This document shows, in pieces, positions 10,899 through 20,278 of a stretch of 64,000 bases of DNA. Source of the DNA: an uncultured Flavobacteriales bacterium (GTDB taxonomy: Bacteria > Bacteroidota > Bacteroidia > Flavobacteriales > BACL11); NCBI GenBank assembly GCA_905181585.1, contig CAJIYG010000002.1, positions 310,001-374,000 on the forward strand. The letters run 5' to 3'. Position 1 is the first letter of the stretch; every line of letters starts with the position of its first letter. The notes under the pieces are model-generated. The model saw only the letters and a program-made list of their open reading frames with translations, was not told the DNA's origin and searched no databases. The position numbers and the translations under genes are program-made.

Positions 10899-11944
10899 TT
10901 CTTAAAGCAAATATCTACAACATTATTTTCAAAAATTAACGTATCAACAAAAGAAGATAAATTAATATTATACTTGTAAATAGAGCCAATATTATCTAAA
11001 TCATTAAGGAAAAGGAAATCAGAGTAGGCATCTGTACTATCATTTACAGCATATTTTTCTGAATTAATCCTCATTAGGTTTGAGTTTATTGAAATGATTG
11101 GATTAATATTTGTTGCTAATTTATTTGTTCTATAAACACCTCCATCTGCTAGAAAATAAAAATTTGAAGATGAAGAGTTTTGAATTAAGTTTTGAGCATT
11201 AAATATTCCACTTAAATTTTCAAAAAAACTAATACTTAAATCATCAGGATAAATACTATAAATAGAAGACTCAGAATTAGGAGAATTATTTGAATTAGAA
11301 ACTCCTTCACATAAAACATATATATTACCAGAGTTAACAGCTGAATTTGGATTATATCCTATTATTAAATTACCGGAAAAATCTGCTAGCGGAACTAGAC
11401 TATCCTCATAGGTCACAGTTATTAAAGTGGAATCAATACTTGAACTACTACCACCATTTAGAACAAAAGATTTGTCGAGTTTATTTATAATAAATGATGG
11501 CGAAGTATTTTCACCAGTCTCAATTTCTGAAATAATTTCATAGCTTAATAAATCAACTTCCTTAACTAAGGATTCTCCTTTATCTGTAACAAAAATACGA
11601 TTTTGTGAAATTGCAGCGCTCATCTGTGGGTTTGAAAAACCTGCAATACTACCAAGTAAACTAAAATTATTAATATCAATAATATTTAACTCATTATTTA
11701 AAATAAATAACTTTGAGCCATAAACAGAGGCATTTTTACTGTTTAATAAATTAAAACCATTAACGTTATAAAAGATATTATTTTTAATTTCACTGCTACC
11801 CTTAGCAATAAAATTAATATTCTGCGGAGTTATAAAATATGTACCCTTTCCATAATCATTTGGGAAATACAAGTCTTCTTCTGAATCTTCAGAACAAGAA
11901 GTTATTAATAAAAAGGTAAAAAAGTATATAAATAATTTTTTCAT
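10895..11944 (-). CDS. BtuG-like beta-propeller lipoprotein (second copy), probably surface exposed
   Basis: I place the start at the ATG at 11944 (MKKLFIYFFTFLLITSC, a lipoprotein signal with the lipid-modified Cys at 17). The in-frame ATG at 11977 falls inside a terminator hairpin. The mature part has repeating four-stranded blades with patterns such as SKLFILNNELNIIDINNFS, NRIFVTDKGESLVKEVDL and GNIYVLCEG, fitting a YncE/DUF5074-like seven-bladed propeller. In gut Bacteroides, such lipoproteins (BtuG) bind cobalamin and sit on BtuB. Here it follows a clearer BtuG-like gene and btuB. It is more diverged than its neighbour, so B12 binding is an inference. Confidence 0.65.
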   Translation of the reverse strand: MKKLFIYFFTFLLITSCSEDSEEDLYFPNDYGKGTYFITPQNINFIAKGSSEIKNNIFYNVNGFNLLNSKNASVYGSKLFILNNELNIIDINNFSLLGSIAGFSNPQMSAAISQNRIFVTDKGESLVKEVDLLSYEIISEIETGENTSPSFIINKLDKSFVLNGGSSSSIDSTLITVTYEDSLVPLADFSGNLIIGYNPNSAVNSGNIYVLCEGVSNSNNSPNSESSIYSIYPDDLSISFFENLSGIFNAQNLIQNSSSSNFYFLADGGVYRTNKLATNINPIISINSNLMRINSEKYAVNDSTDAYSDFLFLNDLDNIGSIYKYNINLSSFVDTLIFENNVVDICFKN

Positions 11945-11953
11945 AATCTTAAA

Positions 11954-11961
11954 CAAATATA
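11954..11961 (-). promoter_or_regulatory. Predicted -7 promoter box (TATATTTG) for the second BtuG-like gene
   Basis: TATATTTG on the minus strand begins at the end of the T-tract of the preceding terminator and lies 9 nt before the ATG at 11944. It could let the second propeller gene be transcribed separately from the riboswitch-controlled btuB transcript. Confidence 0.45.
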
Positions 11962-11994
11962 AAAAAAGGGATGCCATTAAGACACCCCTTTTTT
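11961..11994 (-). terminator. Rho-independent terminator after the first BtuG-like gene
   Basis: On the minus strand AAAAAAGGGGTG pairs with CATCCCTTTTTT across a 9-nt loop (one G-T pair), giving a 12-bp stem followed by a T-run. It lies 17 nt downstream of the stop at 12011 and before the start of the next gene. Confidence 0.8.
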
Positions 11995-12010
11995 ATGAAA
12001 TTAAAAAAAA

Positions 12011-13066
12011 TTAATTGAAACAGTAATTTCCTGGAATAACTGAAACTTGAACTGAATCTAATAAATTCCCTTGTAAGTTATATTTATATGACCATCCATT
12101 TTGAACATAATCTACCGCATCAGTTCCATATATATAATTATTATCTAAAGCTGTTTTATAAAAACTTCTATTAATAATTGGATTTGTTGGTAGTGTAGTA
12201 TTACTAATATTAAATGAATAAATTGAAGTACTGAAATTTCCATTATTAAAATATAAAACATCTTTACTTTCATTAATCATTAATCCTTTGGGGTGATTTC
12301 CTAACTCAAAGCTAAAAGATGATACTATTTCACCATTTGAAATTTTCACAAGCTTTCCTTGAGTTTCACTCTCGACATTCCAATTAGCATCATAATAAGT
12401 TGCTCCAGAGCATAAAACCCAGATATCATTATTTATATCTGCAACTACACCAGAAGGCTTGTCACCGACTGTTAATGTTGACACCAGCATGTCAGAATAA
12501 ACATCAATAATTGAAATAGTAGAATCAACAGAATAACCACCTATATTACATACATAAACAAGATTATCATTTACACAAAGTGCTTCAGGGCCTTGACCAC
12601 AATTAATAGCTGAAGTAATTTCATTAGTTTCCAAATCAATGACCTGTACGGTATTAGAAAACCAATCTGATACATAAGCTTTATTTACATCTACTTGAAG
12701 AATATTTCTAGGCCCTGAAAATCCATTAATAGTTGTTACATATTGTAAAGAATCAATAGTAGCTACTTCAATTTTTGCAGATCCATTTACAACTATGTAT
12801 GCATTATCATTAATTATAGACATTGATTGTACCACATCACCTAAAGGAAAAGAGTTTATTGAAGAAAAAACATTATTTGTTACCTGATTATTTTCATCTA
12901 CATATGATAAACTTCCATTACCAGACCCAAAGTTACCTTCGTTAGTAACAAAATAACCTGATGAAAATTGATTATTATTGTTTATATTAATATTTTCTTT
13001 AGAACATGAGAAAAAAGTAAAACTAATAATTAATAGAGTTAGAGATTTAGATATATAATTTTTCAT
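12011..13066 (-). CDS. btuG: BtuG-like DUF5074/YncE beta-propeller lipoprotein, B12 uptake
   Basis: A 351-residue lipoprotein (signal MKNYISKSLTLLIISFTFFSC, Cys21) that opens with FVTNEGNFGSGNGSLSYVD, the usual start of DUF5074/BtuG-type propellers. YVTN-like blades follow: KAYVSDWFSNTVQVIDLETNE, VYVCNIGGYSVDSTISIIDV, VSTLTVGDKPSGVVAD, NHPKGLMINESKDVLYF. Surface BtuG lipoproteins of Bacteroides capture cobalamin and hand it to BtuB. The gene lies 6 nt downstream of the TonB receptor under a cobalamin riboswitch, which supports that role. A strong terminator follows. Confidence 0.8.
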   Translation of the reverse strand: MKNYISKSLTLLIISFTFFSCSKENININNNNQFSSGYFVTNEGNFGSGNGSLSYVDENNQVTNNVFSSINSFPLGDVVQSMSIINDNAYIVVNGSAKIEVATIDSLQYVTTINGFSGPRNILQVDVNKAYVSDWFSNTVQVIDLETNEITSAINCGQGPEALCVNDNLVYVCNIGGYSVDSTISIIDVYSDMLVSTLTVGDKPSGVVADINNDIWVLCSGATYYDANWNVESETQGKLVKISNGEIVSSFSFELGNHPKGLMINESKDVLYFNNGNFSTSIYSFNISNTTLPTNPIINRSFYKTALDNNYIYGTDAVDYVQNGWSYKYNLQGNLLDSVQVSVIPGNYCFN

Positions 13067-13072
13067 TTTTTT

Positions 13073-14935
13073 TTATTGTTTAGTTAATTTAAATTGAATA
13101 TTAAGAAGAAATTCTCTTCTTGGGTTTGGATAATTTTCATAGGATTGATATGAATTATTAAATAAATTAATTACTTTAAAAGAATATTCAAACCGAGCTT
13201 TAGGCTTTAAATATTTTATTAAAAAATTATTTAATAAATAATCATCTAGAAAATTAGATTGATCTGAAACAGTATAAACTTGACCGTTGTATAGAACACT
13301 ATAAATGAGTTCAAAATCTTTCATTTGATACTTAATGCTAAAGTTGCATTTATTTAAAGGAACATACCTTAATTGTTTACCAAATGAATTGTCAAGATTA
13401 TTTATAGGAGTTTGGTTTGTAGTTTTTGTAAATGAATAATTAAAATTAAATAAGAATTTATTTATAGACATGTAAGAATTTAACTCAAGACCCCTACTCC
13501 AAACATTTTTTATATTCTCTGGCATCCAAATTCCATTTTGCAGAGGGAGCCATGTTATCCAATTATCTACGTTTTGAGAGAAAAATGTTAAATCATAATT
13601 TAATTTATTTCTAGAACGTGATATTGAAAATTCATAATTAATAGATTCTTCTGATAATAAATTTACATTTCCTAATGATCCTGAACTTGCCCAATATTTA
13701 TCATTAAATGTTGGTACTCTAAAGTTCCTATTTATTAAAAATGAAAAATTAAATTTACTAAGATTATATATTGCTGATAAAGAAGGGATAATTGGAACTT
13801 TTAAATCTTTTCTAAGCTCATGTCTAATACATGAATTTATAGTTAAATTTTTATTTAAATATTTATATTTTATAAATGAAAAGAAATTATTTTCATTAAT
13901 ATCTTGCGATATTAAAGAAGATGAATTAACATGATTATTATTGAAAGTAAATTCTAATTCAAAAGTAGATTTAGCAAGACTTTTATAAACATTTAATCTA
14001 GAATAAAATGATTTATTAATATAAGAACTATATAAATCAGTATCAGTGTAAACAAAATCCTCAATGATTAATGAATTCTTAAAATTAAAAACAATAAAGC
14101 TATTTTTATGTGAATAGTTAATCAAATATCTGTAAGAATCATCATATTGCTTTGCATTTGAAAAAGAATTCGTCATTAAAACAGGTATTTCTCTATCATA
14201 TTTAGAAATCCATAATGATGAATTTAAAAAGTTCTTATTGTTTAACTTATATGCAAAATTTGATTTAAACTCTTTTGATAAAATTAATGCATGACTATTT
14301 GTATCTATTGGGTTATTAGGTCTAGATGTGTTTACAAATAGAAAATTATTTTTATCAATAGTAGATCTAAAATATATAGAGGATGCAAAATAATCATTTG
14401 AATAATTTAATGATATATTATTAGAATTTAGTCCAGAATTATTAATGTCTAAACTATATTTAAATATATTTTTTTTTATAAAGTTTAAATCTTCCTTTAA
14501 ATATAACGTTGCTCCTAATGAACCACTACCAAACAAACTAGATAAACCGCCTTTGACAACTGATAAATTATCAAATGAATAAGAATTAATTAAGTTAAAA
14601 TCAAAAACTCCTGTACTTAAAGAGTTTAATGGGATCCCTTCCCAAAGTATTAAAGTATGAGAGCTAGATGTTCCTCTAAAAGATGGAGTAGCAAGAGCGC
14701 CATATTTTTTTATATAAAAACTAGAGTTAAATTGCAAAAAATCGCCTATGTTATCTGAGGGAAAAACTAGATTTCTTAAATGATTAAAATTTTTAATCTT
14801 AGATCCAGTATTTTCAAAACTTAATTTATTTTCTACTAATGTAACTTCAGGAAGTATAATAGTATCTAAAATCTGAGCACTTGCTAGGTTAGCAAACAAA
14901 GACAAACAATATATGTATATGTATATATATTTCAT
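13073..14935 (-). CDS. btuB: BtuB-type TonB-dependent cobalamin receptor
   Basis: Outer membrane beta-barrel that imports vitamin B12 using TonB energy. The 620-residue protein has a signal peptide (MKYIYIYIYCLSLFANLASAQ) and a plug domain at about residues 40-150 (KKYGALATPSFRGTSSSHTLILWEGIPLNS, VVKGGLSSLFGSGSLGATLYL). The barrel ends with YENYPNPRREFLLNIQFKLTKQ, a typical TonB-receptor C-terminus. It lacks the N-terminal CarboxypepD-like extension of SusC proteins. The substrate assignment comes from the cobalamin riboswitch 46 nt upstream. It is followed after 6 nt by a BtuG-like lipoprotein gene. The signal peptide is encoded by an AT-dinucleotide-rich tract. Confidence 0.88.
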   Translation of the reverse strand: MKYIYIYIYCLSLFANLASAQILDTIILPEVTLVENKLSFENTGSKIKNFNHLRNLVFPSDNIGDFLQFNSSFYIKKYGALATPSFRGTSSSHTLILWEGIPLNSLSTGVFDFNLINSYSFDNLSVVKGGLSSLFGSGSLGATLYLKEDLNFIKKNIFKYSLDINNSGLNSNNISLNYSNDYFASSIYFRSTIDKNNFLFVNTSRPNNPIDTNSHALILSKEFKSNFAYKLNNKNFLNSSLWISKYDREIPVLMTNSFSNAKQYDDSYRYLINYSHKNSFIVFNFKNSLIIEDFVYTDTDLYSSYINKSFYSRLNVYKSLAKSTFELEFTFNNNHVNSSSLISQDINENNFFSFIKYKYLNKNLTINSCIRHELRKDLKVPIIPSLSAIYNLSKFNFSFLINRNFRVPTFNDKYWASSGSLGNVNLLSEESINYEFSISRSRNKLNYDLTFFSQNVDNWITWLPLQNGIWMPENIKNVWSRGLELNSYMSINKFLFNFNYSFTKTTNQTPINNLDNSFGKQLRYVPLNKCNFSIKYQMKDFELIYSVLYNGQVYTVSDQSNFLDDYLLNNFLIKYLKPKARFEYSFKVINLFNNSYQSYENYPNPRREFLLNIQFKLTKQ

Positions 14936-14981
14936 AAGTCATATCGTTTTACACAGAAACGTTAATCTTATTATGAAATTA

Positions 14982-15105
14982 GCAGGTCTTCTGGCTTAGT
15001 CTATCTAAAAATACCTTCCCATTTAAAACAGTGGTATAACTTTCTTTAGATTTTTTGAGACAATACAGCTGCTGGTACAGCGCAGGATTTTAACCTGCTT
15101 CCCGA
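14982..15105 (-). promoter_or_regulatory. Cobalamin (adenosylcobalamin) riboswitch
   Basis: On the minus strand the conserved blocks appear in order: GGGAAGCAGGTTAAAATCC, TGCGCTGTACCAGCAGCTGT, ACCACTG, TGGGAAGGT, and the B12 box AGCCAGAAGACCTGC (14982-14996; one base from the consensus AGYCMGGAGACCTGC). It lies 46 nt before the btuB start. A short hairpin (CGTTT/AAACG) sits between the aptamer and the ATG. I see no strong terminator there, so control of translation initiation is plausible. A near-consensus -7 box (TAATTTCG, 15144-15151) precedes it. Confidence 0.92.
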
Positions 15106-15177
15106 TTCATCTATGATGAAAACTAAAATCATTTGCAATATTGCGAAATTAAAATTTAAATAATGTTTAAAATAAAA

Positions 15178-18100
15178 TTATTTTAAAATGATTTTACTAT
15201 TGTAAATAGTTCTATTTAATTCTACAGACATAATATAAATTCCTTTAGGGAATTGAGATAAATTTATAGTTTCAGAATATTTTCCAATAAAATTAAATAA
15301 ATTTTTATTAAAAATTTCTTGACCTAAAATTGATTTAATTTTAATATTTATATTTTGTAAATCTGAGCTAATAAGAGATATATTTATATCATTTGAAGTT
15401 GGATTTGGAAAAAACTCCAATGAAAAATTATCATCATCATTATTAATTGAACTTAAAGCAAATTCAAAAGAGGAAGAATCAATACAACCTAAATTATCAG
15501 TACAAATAAAATAATAATTTCCTAACTCTATTGGAGCTATCGTAAGAGTATCTCCTAAATTGTAAAAGTTATTTGCAATCAGACCACTTGGACCATATAT
15601 TTGATACAAGAATGGTTCAACACCTGATTTTGAATATCCAATTAAGTTACCATTGTAAAATTCAAGTTCAGCTACAGGATCAGATTCAATTAGATAACTT
15701 ATCAATACACTATCACAAGAAGTTACTGAAGTAAGTGTATCGAAGTAAGTTCCTGAATTGTAGTATGTATTTTGTCCAATTGTTACTGAGGAAAGACTGT
15801 CAGAATTACAGATAACAAATGTTTGGTAATTTAAAATTCTTGGCAGAACAGATAAATTAGTTTCAACAATACTATCACATCCACTATTTGAAATAAAATT
15901 ATCTAAATATACTCCAGGAGAATAATATGTATTGTTGCCAATAGTATATGATTGACCTTCACATATAAATATGTTATTATTAGTATAAGAGTTATTATTA
16001 AAAGTTAAATCAGAATAAATAATACTATCACATCCATTAGAAGCAACTAGTGTATCAATAAACACTCCACTTTGATTATAAATATTACCACCTACGCTAT
16101 AACTCTGGCCAGTACAAAAAATTAAAGATTGTTGAAAGTTATTAGAGGATAAAACAATCAAATTAGTATTAATTATACTGTCGCATCCACCAAAAGAAAT
16201 TGTATCAGAATAATTTCCACTAATTGTATACGAATTCGAGCCAACATAATAAGTTTCTCCAGAACATATTGTATTACTTATATTTGTTATACTAGAGCTA
16301 CCAACTAATAGATTAGTGTTAATGATACTATCACAACCAAAAGAGTCTAACAAAGTATCATTATATATTCCAGCAGAAGAATAATAATTAGATCCAACTT
16401 GAATACTATCTCCAGTGCATATAGAAAAAGTATTAGAAACTAATGAGGTATTGTTTACATAAACATTTGAAATAGATATATTAGAAAAACAAGATTGTGG
16501 TTTTAATTCCCAATCATAGAAATAATAATAATATCCTAGCGATGCATTAGTTCCTGTTATAGATAAAGAATTAGAAATATTATATGGAAATACTGCTCCA
16601 TTTTCATTTCTAAACAAATCACTATTTGATCCATTAATTCCTAATTGTAAATTATTTTCAACTGGCAAATTAAAATTTAAATATACTCTAGTTCCCTGAG
16701 GAGAATATGGAATAAAAATAGAAGTATCTGATAAAACTAAATTGCTAGAATTTCTTAATTCAATAGTTCTAATTAAATCAGAATTTGCATATACTAATAC
16801 AGAAATTAATTTTGACGGTTTATAATTATCAAATACTAAATGCCTATTTCCTTGATAATACCCACCACTTCCAAATGAATTATCATCTGGACCACCAAAA
16901 GAATTTATAAAACTATATTCGTTTCTAGCATAATAAGTTGAAGGATTAGTTAAGGAATTAATTAATAAATTAGATCCTGTATCTATAAAGTTTGTTAATA
17001 AAGAATCTGAGTACCAGTTAATTATACCAAAATCTGAATACGCTTCTAAAATAGCATCTTCACCTTGACATATAGAAACATTAGAAGTATAAATATTATC
17101 ATCAAAAACAGAAACATAATTATTTACAAGAATAGAATCAACTCCAAATTGATTGGATGTTTTTAAAGAAATAGAATAAATTCCAGGAGCTGAATAAAAA
17201 TGAGTGGGATTTTGTAAAACTGAGGTATAACCATCTCCAAAATCCCAAAGCCAAGTATTTGGACCATTTAATGAAAGGTCTGTGAAGGAAACTCCACCAT
17301 TACAAATAATAGAATCGCTTACAATAAAATTAGTTGATGGTGCAATTTGAGGAAATGTACAAGACCAACTTGCATCAAAACCTCTTCCATTAACTGATTG
17401 ATCAGCATGCAAATAAATCGTAATAGAGCCAGATGAAGAAACTATAGTGCCAGGGCTACCAGTTAATGAATTACAGTATTGACCTAATGATGGAGAGGCT
17501 GTATCTGCACCATCAAAAATTTCTAAATAATCCCAATTACAATAAGTTTGAGACGAAGGGGCTTCAATATCAAAGTCATTAAAAATTAAAGTAATTTGAT
17601 TACTACCTGCTGGAGATATTGTTATCCATGAATTATTATTATCATAATAATTAGCATTAGGTCCTCCCACATCATATAAATTACCATTACAGTTAGTTTG
17701 AATAATTCCCTCTCCACTAGATGGTAATGTAATAATACAAGGGTTATTTGGATTGATACTAATTATTGATTGTAGAACAATACTATCAACTCCTAAAGGA
17801 CCCGTTGATAGTAAAGATACAGTATAATTACCGAAGTTAGAATAAGTATGAGAAGGATTAGTAGATGTACTAAAATTACCATCTCCAAAATCCCAAAAAT
17901 ATGAATTAGAATAGTATGATGTATTAGTAAAATTTACAGTAGCTGGAACATTACAAAAAACAGAATCATCAATATTAAAGTTAGCAATAGGAGGAGAAGT
18001 TATCAATAAATCTATGCTCCATAAACCTCTACCATATGTACCAGCAATTAATTTATTTGATGGATATTGAATTTCTAGCTCAGAAACAATTACATTAGGT

Positions 18101-20259
18101 AATGAATTATTATTAAAATTATTCCAATCACTAGATGTTGAATCTTTAACAAATACTCCTAAATCTGTAGCAAGATAAAGGGTTTCCAAACTATCCATTT
18201 CATTAATTATTACACAATTTGCAGGAATATTTGGCAAAGTCCCACTTACATTACTCCATGAGCTACCTCCGTCATTGGTAAAATAAACTTTATTATTATT
18301 TGAATAGCCTGAAAATGAAACCCAAACTCGATTTTCATTGGTAGGGTTTATAGCAATACTAGTAATTGATTTATTTGGAAGAGAAGAATTCACATTAATC
18401 CAGTTAACACCTCCATTAATAGTTTTAAACAAATTTGCATTATCAGATATATATATAACATCTGAGTTTGATTTTGAAATTTGAATTTGATCTATCTTTC
18501 CACCATTAGTTTCATTATTAGTAATTATATTCCATGAAGAACCACCATCAGAAGATTTATATAATTCGTCATAACCAATAAATATAGTTTGTGGATCAGT
18601 TCTATCTAAAATGTATGGAGTAACCCATGCTCCATTATTAGATGGTGCTATTGATGAAAAACTATTACCTCCATTTGTGGATTTCCTTACTTCACCATAA
18701 TAAATAGAACCATACATAATATCTTCATCAGTATAATCAATTATACATTCCATTCCATCACCTCCAATGACTGCATCCCAATTCAAATTATTCTTCAAAA
18801 ATGTACCATTATCTTGGGTCCCACCAATAACTAAATTTTGAACAGTTTGAGAAACACCAATTTTATAAAACTGTGTAATATGCAAACCATCTGAAATATC
18901 AGTCCAATTATTTCCGTTGTCAGAAGAAACATATAGACCACCGTCATTTGCTGAATATACTTTATTATCTAATATATTATACTTTAACATATGTTCATCT
19001 GCGTGCATATAATTAGCTCCACCTCCCCCATACCAATGAGTATTTAAATTCCAATTTACTCCTCCATCAAATGATTTCCAACAATTTACTCCTCCAACAA
19101 AAACAATATCTTCATTATTATGTGAAACTGTTAGTGCTAAATCATACCAAGCCTGGCCACCACTGTCAGAACCATCAGTTGACCATCCTAATAAATTAGG
19201 TGAATTTGCTTGAAGGGACCAATTATCACCTTCATCAGAAGACTTATACAATCCATAAAAGCCATTACTACTATTACCAAATAAAGCATATACTACACTA
19301 GGATTATCATTAGTAACCGCAATACATGCTCGTCTTACATCATTAGCTGACGGTAATCCAGAGCCTGAAATAGACCAATTTATTCCATTATCTGAAGATT
19401 TAAATACACTATTACTTTGAGATCCTGCATATATAATATCAGAATTAGATACATGAAATTCCATACTGACTAAATTTTCTCCAGGAAAAGTATGTACAAA
19501 GTTATCTCCTAAATCAACAGATCTATAAATTCCATTATTTGTAGCAACAATAATAATATTAGGATTGACTGGATCAATTAAAATTCTGTTTCCTCTGTAT
19601 GAAGAAGTAATATTAAAAGAGAGACCGGTTGTTTGCCAATTTGTACCTCCGTCATAAGACTTCATTACACCATAAGAGTAAGTATCCCCTCCATCTCTAT
19701 CTCCTGTAACAATAAATAATGTATCTGGATTATTTGGATGAATAGCAATGTCTGATACACCTAAATTACTAAGAAAATCTGTACTTGTTAGCCATGTTTG
19801 ACCTCCATTTATTGATTTCCAAAAACCACCTGCAGGAGCACCAACATAGAGAATGTCAGGATTAAATGGATGGAAAACTATTGAATTAAGTCTCCCTATT
19901 CCTCTCTTTCTACCACTACCCTCAAGAGGCACATTATCAGGTCCTACCTGAGTCCACACGTTAGGAGGCATCATTCTAAAATTTTGATTTCTAGATTTTA
20001 GACTTTGATTTTCTTCGAATAAGATTTGGGGTTGTATAACTCCATCAGGAAATACTCTTTGTTCCATAAAGTTTTCCCATCTTTTGAATTGTTTCCAGCC
20101 TTTACCTTTTTCAATAGTTTTATCTTCCCAAAAATCATTAAAAGCATTTTGAGTTTGGTAAAAATTCTGATCAGAATCTTGCATCATATCTATCCATTCT
20201 TGAGAAAAAATCAGATTAGAAAGAAATAAAAAGATATTAAAAATTATAATTTTTTTCAT
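15178..20259 (-). CDS. Giant type IX-secreted multidomain protein: Asp-box propeller, PKD, CUB-like, PKD, Cys-repeats
   Basis: A 1693-residue secreted protein. Order seen: signal peptide (1-19); about ten Asp-box/BNR turns of the form S-x-D/N-G-G-x-x-W between residues 100 and 750, a sortilin-like propeller; PKD domain 1 (about 753-835, SYFWDFGDG); a CUB-like domain (about 838-970, YCNWDYLEIFDG); PKD domain 2 (about 972-1050, WLWDFGDGYT); an Ig-like segment; five tandem modules of about 48 residues, each with two Cys and a GCDSII-like end (about 1273-1523); and a type A T9SS sorting domain from FFPNPTSNDINIS (about 1612) to KGIYIMSVELN. Cell-surface adhesion or binding is likely, and no catalytic site is visible. 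No operon partner. Confidence 0.85.
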   Translation of the reverse strand: MKKIIIFNIFLFLSNLIFSQEWIDMMQDSDQNFYQTQNAFNDFWEDKTIEKGKGWKQFKRWENFMEQRVFPDGVIQPQILFEENQSLKSRNQNFRMMPPNVWTQVGPDNVPLEGSGRKRGIGRLNSIVFHPFNPDILYVGAPAGGFWKSINGGQTWLTSTDFLSNLGVSDIAIHPNNPDTLFIVTGDRDGGDTYSYGVMKSYDGGTNWQTTGLSFNITSSYRGNRILIDPVNPNIIIVATNNGIYRSVDLGDNFVHTFPGENLVSMEFHVSNSDIIYAGSQSNSVFKSSDNGINWSISGSGLPSANDVRRACIAVTNDNPSVVYALFGNSSNGFYGLYKSSDEGDNWSLQANSPNLLGWSTDGSDSGGQAWYDLALTVSHNNEDIVFVGGVNCWKSFDGGVNWNLNTHWYGGGGANYMHADEHMLKYNILDNKVYSANDGGLYVSSDNGNNWTDISDGLHITQFYKIGVSQTVQNLVIGGTQDNGTFLKNNLNWDAVIGGDGMECIIDYTDEDIMYGSIYYGEVRKSTNGGNSFSSIAPSNNGAWVTPYILDRTDPQTIFIGYDELYKSSDGGSSWNIITNNETNGGKIDQIQISKSNSDVIYISDNANLFKTINGGVNWINVNSSLPNKSITSIAINPTNENRVWVSFSGYSNNNKVYFTNDGGSSWSNVSGTLPNIPANCVIINEMDSLETLYLATDLGVFVKDSTSSDWNNFNNNSLPNVIVSELEIQYPSNKLIAGTYGRGLWSIDLLITSPPIANFNIDDSVFCNVPATVNFTNTSYYSNSYFWDFGDGNFSTSTNPSHTYSNFGNYTVSLLSTGPLGVDSIVLQSIISINPNNPCIITLPSSGEGIIQTNCNGNLYDVGGPNANYYDNNNSWITISPAGSNQITLIFNDFDIEAPSSQTYCNWDYLEIFDGADTASPSLGQYCNSLTGSPGTIVSSSGSITIYLHADQSVNGRGFDASWSCTFPQIAPSTNFIVSDSIICNGGVSFTDLSLNGPNTWLWDFGDGYTSVLQNPTHFYSAPGIYSISLKTSNQFGVDSILVNNYVSVFDDNIYTSNVSICQGEDAILEAYSDFGIINWYSDSLLTNFIDTGSNLLINSLTNPSTYYARNEYSFINSFGGPDDNSFGSGGYYQGNRHLVFDNYKPSKLISVLVYANSDLIRTIELRNSSNLVLSDTSIFIPYSPQGTRVYLNFNLPVENNLQLGINGSNSDLFRNENGAVFPYNISNSLSITGTNASLGYYYYFYDWELKPQSCFSNISISNVYVNNTSLVSNTFSICTGDSIQVGSNYYSSAGIYNDTLLDSFGCDSIINTNLLVGSSSITNISNTICSGETYYVGSNSYTISGNYSDTISFGGCDSIINTNLIVLSSNNFQQSLIFCTGQSYSVGGNIYNQSGVFIDTLVASNGCDSIIYSDLTFNNNSYTNNNIFICEGQSYTIGNNTYYSPGVYLDNFISNSGCDSIVETNLSVLPRILNYQTFVICNSDSLSSVTIGQNTYYNSGTYFDTLTSVTSCDSVLISYLIESDPVAELEFYNGNLIGYSKSGVEPFLYQIYGPSGLIANNFYNLGDTLTIAPIELGNYYFICTDNLGCIDSSSFEFALSSINNDDDNFSLEFFPNPTSNDINISLISSDLQNINIKIKSILGQEIFNKNLFNFIGKYSETINLSQFPKGIYIMSVELNRTIYNSKIILK
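15690..16435 (-). repeat. Five in-gene tandem modules of about 145 bp
   Basis: Within the giant secreted protein, five consecutive modules share the pattern Cys - G-x-S/T-Y/I-x-V-G-x-N-x-Y - x-x-G-x-Y/F-x-D-T - x-GCDSI. The units are about 48 residues long and diverged at the DNA level. The two Cys per module could form one disulfide each. Confidence 0.75.
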
Positions 20260-20278
20260 GTATAAATAGTGTTTAGAC

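Noticed and set aside
14910-14931. AT-dinucleotide-rich tract at the start of btuB, possible phase-variable repeat
   Set aside because: The units are interrupted (TATATG and TATATA mixed), the encoded YIYIYIY fits a hydrophobic signal peptide, and simple AT runs are expected in such an AT-rich genome.
15134-15143. GCAATATTGC palindrome upstream of the riboswitch as an operator
   Set aside because: Only 10 bp, located by the predicted promoter, and the cobalamin riboswitch already explains control of btuB.
15690-16435. Regularly spaced repeats that could be mistaken for a CRISPR array
   Set aside because: Period is about 145 bp, copies are diverged, and they lie in an intact reading frame as protein modules; no cas genes are near.
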